Below, in pieces: positions 62,222 through 64,000 of a stretch of 64,000 nucleotides of DNA. The translations under genes were made by a program, and so were the position numbers. Under the pieces are notes generated by a model. The model saw only the letters and a list, made by a program, of their open reading frames with translations, searched no databases and had not been told where the DNA came from. The stretch is from Syntrophaceae bacterium (GTDB lineage: Bacteria > Desulfobacterota > Syntrophia > Syntrophales > Smithellaceae), in assembly GCA_018436925.1 (NCBI GenBank), contig JAHDKI010000008.1:1-64000 (forward strand). Direction: 5' to 3'. The first letter of the stretch is position 1; each line of letters opens with the position of its first letter.

Positions 62222-64000
62222 ATGATGCAAGTGGAAAAAAACGTGCAATCTAAGCAGGATGCCATATTCAAGGCTTTAATCTATTCATTTTTTTTCATAT
62301 TTGTCCTCTTGAGCTTACGTTACCAGTATTTGCTTCTCAGCTACAGAGAGTGGGGGGACGAATCCGAAACCATTGTCGCTGCAAAAATGATGGCGGCGGG
62401 CATGAAGCTGTATGCGGAGATATTCAACCAGCATGGACCCCTGACATTTTTGCCGGGGATAATCACTGAGATGATCGGGGACTATGGGATTAAGGGGCAT
62501 AGAGTATCCATTGCGTTGCTTCAAATACTGGCCGTTTTCTCAATCTATAATGCTCCGGTACTGAAATCTGTAACGCAGAAAATAATCGCTTCCGCGGTTT
62601 CGGTGGTCATGATTATTGTGTTTTTGCCTGATATTTTCGGGCATATGTACAAATATCAGACATTGGCAGGAATTCTACTTGTTGTCATTGGGTCTCAATA
62701 CACAATCCCCGCTATTTGTTGTCCTCATCAATTGAATCGTTTCAGGGTGGTTCTCGGGACTATTCTGATCACCTCACTTCCATTTTTGGCGATAACGTAT
62801 TTGCCCATTGCGGGCCTGCTGTTTCTGGCTTCCTTGCGAAAACACTATTTGGCGCATGCTATCATTGGCTGCTTTGCCGGGCTTCTGGCCAATATGCTTT
62901 TTTTAGGGTTTTACGGATCGTTTTCCGGATTCCTGGCTTTTCATTTGTATTTGAATGCAAAAATACTTCCCCTGTACACGGGTCTTCAGCCGGGCTGGCA
63001 GTTAATCGTCAATGCCGTTAGGACCGCTACTTCAGATTTAGCGCACTTTTTATCATTGATCGTCATCCTTCTGGGCGCAGCAATTCTTGCCTTCAAAGAA
63101 AAATCGTTTCCCTGGCGAACGCTGTTTCTGGTGGCTGGTTTATGCAGTTTGCTGATGCGCGGCGCAGGCTTCCACGGGATGCCGTATTTTTACGCAATCC
63201 TGCCATTGCTCGTTTTAACGTTAAGCGCCATGGAAGATGAATCCCGGGCTTCTAAGTTTGTTGCCATAGGGCTCTTGTTGCTTCTTACACTGAAGGTATC
63301 GCTTTTGCTTCCTGGAGAAAGGCAGAAATTATCGTCCGCGCAAATTCCGAAAGAAACAGAGTTTTCGCAATTGGTTCAACTTTATACAACGAAGGAAGAT
63401 AGAATCATTGCTTATTCCTTCCAAAACTTCCAGTACATAGCCTCAGAGCGATTGCCGGCTTCTGCGCATTTTTTCTATTTTCCGTGGCAGGAGAAATATA
63501 ATGAAAATCCTAAGTATGGCGTGCTTTTCGATGCATGCGAACAAATAAAAGAGTCGGCGCCGAAAGTGATGTCGATTGACAAGTGGAAGGTGTGGGATAA
63601 GTATCCGTGGGACAGCTACGCCACGTGCTTGCAAGCATTTCTTGATTCCAGCTATCAGCAAATTCCTGATAAGCCTTATTACATCCGGAAGGATCTTATC
63701 AGAGATTATGATTCATTTTTGGCCGGCAGCGAAGGCAAAAAAAAGATCGCAAGTCCGCCGTTGAGTAAGGCGCAACCCATTCACTTGAAGCCCTTTCAAT
63801 ACCTCACAAGCCCTCATGAAGATAGAAGGTTGACGGGTCTGGATATTCTGTTTGGAACGTATATTCGCGTAAATCCCGGCGCCGCGCGGCTGATCCTGAC
63901 GCGAGCGAGCGGATCGAATTATGAGGTTGATTTTTCATTGCCTGATTTGCAAGACAACAGATACAAACATTTTGATCTTCCGGAAGATGCCTACGTCGCA
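62222..64000 (+). CDS. GT-C-type membrane glycosyltransferase (partial, runs off the end)
   Basis: An open frame of at least 593 codons with no stop before the window end. It starts MMQVEKNVQSKQDAIFKAL and has about 10-11 membrane spans up to ~residue 350, then a soluble C-terminal part. The first loop after span 1 has WGDESETIVAAKMMAAGMKL and then FNQHGPLTFLPG, the layout of ArnT/PMT (GT39-like) lipid-linked sugar transferases. Sugar donor and acceptor unknown. Codon use and AT content differ from the upstream genes, suggesting horizontal gain. GGTGG lies before the ATG. Confidence 0.78.
   Translation, partial: MMQVEKNVQSKQDAIFKALIYSFFFIFVLLSLRYQYLLLSYREWGDESETIVAAKMMAAGMKLYAEIFNQHGPLTFLPGIITEMIGDYGIKGHRVSIALLQILAVFSIYNAPVLKSVTQKIIASAVSVVMIIVFLPDIFGHMYKYQTLAGILLVVIGSQYTIPAICCPHQLNRFRVVLGTILITSLPFLAITYLPIAGLLFLASLRKHYLAHAIIGCFAGLLANMLFLGFYGSFSGFLAFHLYLNAKILPLYTGLQPGWQLIVNAVRTATSDLAHFLSLIVILLGAAILAFKEKSFPWRTLFLVAGLCSLLMRGAGFHGMPYFYAILPLLVLTLSAMEDESRASKFVAIGLLLLLTLKVSLLLPGERQKLSSAQIPKETEFSQLVQLYTTKEDRIIAYSFQNFQYIASERLPASAHFFYFPWQEKYNENPKYGVLFDACEQIKESAPKVMSIDKWKVWDKYPWDSYATCLQAFLDSSYQQIPDKPYYIRKDLIRDYDSFLAGSEGKKKIASPPLSKAQPIHLKPFQYLTSPHEDRRLTGLDILFGTYIRVNPGAARLILTRASGSNYEVDFSLPDLQDNRYKHFDLPEDAYVA

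Noticed and set aside
1-64000. CRISPR arrays, prophage genes or a complete insertion sequence
   Set aside because: No regularly spaced direct repeats, phage structural genes or intact transposase were seen.

Overview
The window looks like a chromosomal segment of an anaerobic, fatty-acid or aromatic-acid degrading deltaproteobacterium (Desulfobacterota, Syntrophales-like). This assignment is an inference. It rests on several acyl-CoA synthetases, ADP-forming acyl-CoA synthetase-like proteins, paired acyl-CoA dehydrogenases, a glycyl radical enzyme, a PEP-CTERM protein, a pyruvoyl-dependent arginine decarboxylase and two genes that only make sense if UGA is read as selenocysteine. Base composition is moderately GC-rich, and the last 2 kb are visibly more AT-rich.

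Layout. 1-0.6 kb: two broken REP-associated (Y1) transposase fragments. 0.6-2 kb: acyltransferase and a ribbon-helix-helix protein. 2-9 kb (minus): a tight operon of ROK sugar kinase, GH15 glucosidase/trehalase, membrane-anchored OtsA, OtsB and a PPi-type phosphofructokinase, behind a good sigma70 promoter. 9.5-14.7 kb (minus): a FadR-type regulator, a glycyl radical enzyme, its activase and a flavin split-barrel protein, with a TGGT-N3-ACCA operator in front. 14.9-22.8 kb: exported protein, alkaline phosphatase, membrane diguanylate cyclase and a large PAS hybrid histidine kinase. 22.8-26.7 kb: YHS protein, a HesB-like selenoprotein with an in-frame TGA, DAHP synthase and a branched-chain amino acid-type binding protein. 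26.9-31.9 kb: repeat lipoprotein, ACD-like CoA ligase, HDOD protein, DNA polymerase IV with an SOS-like box, tRNA-Gln. 32-37.7 kb: P-II and ammonium transporter with a sigma54 promoter, MgtE, TruA and an NlpC/P60 lipoprotein. 37.9-43 kb (plus): cNMP-binding protein, rubrerythrin-like protein, arginine decarboxylase, CheW, hydrolase, ParA-like ATPase, DUF3617-like protein and FabG. 43-48.5 kb (minus): operon of two acyl-CoA ligases, a MerR regulator and a second ACD-like protein. 48.7-53.2 kb (minus): outer-membrane protein, FeoB-associated small protein, FeoB, two FeoA and Fur, with Fur boxes. 53.6-55.3 kb: PEP-CTERM protein and an exported selenocysteine-type MsrA. 56-58.9 kb (plus): XRE-cupin regulator and two acyl-CoA dehydrogenases. 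59.4-64 kb: GalE, an FAD-dependent oxidoreductase and a truncated GT-C membrane glycosyltransferase running off the end.

How the parts fit together. The trehalose operon can make trehalose (OtsA/OtsB), probably split it (GH15), rephosphorylate the glucose (ROK) and feed it to a PPi-type phosphofructokinase. The CoA-ligase/MerR operon and the XRE-acyl-CoA dehydrogenase operon suit activation and oxidation of organic acids. The FadR-controlled glycyl radical operon is a self-contained catabolic unit of unknown substrate.

The strongest hidden signals are the two selenoprotein genes (23322-23615 and 54443-55288). In each, a TGA replaces the active-site cysteine codon of a recognisable family and a hairpin follows at bacterial SECIS distance. 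A conventional gene call would miss the first and split the second.
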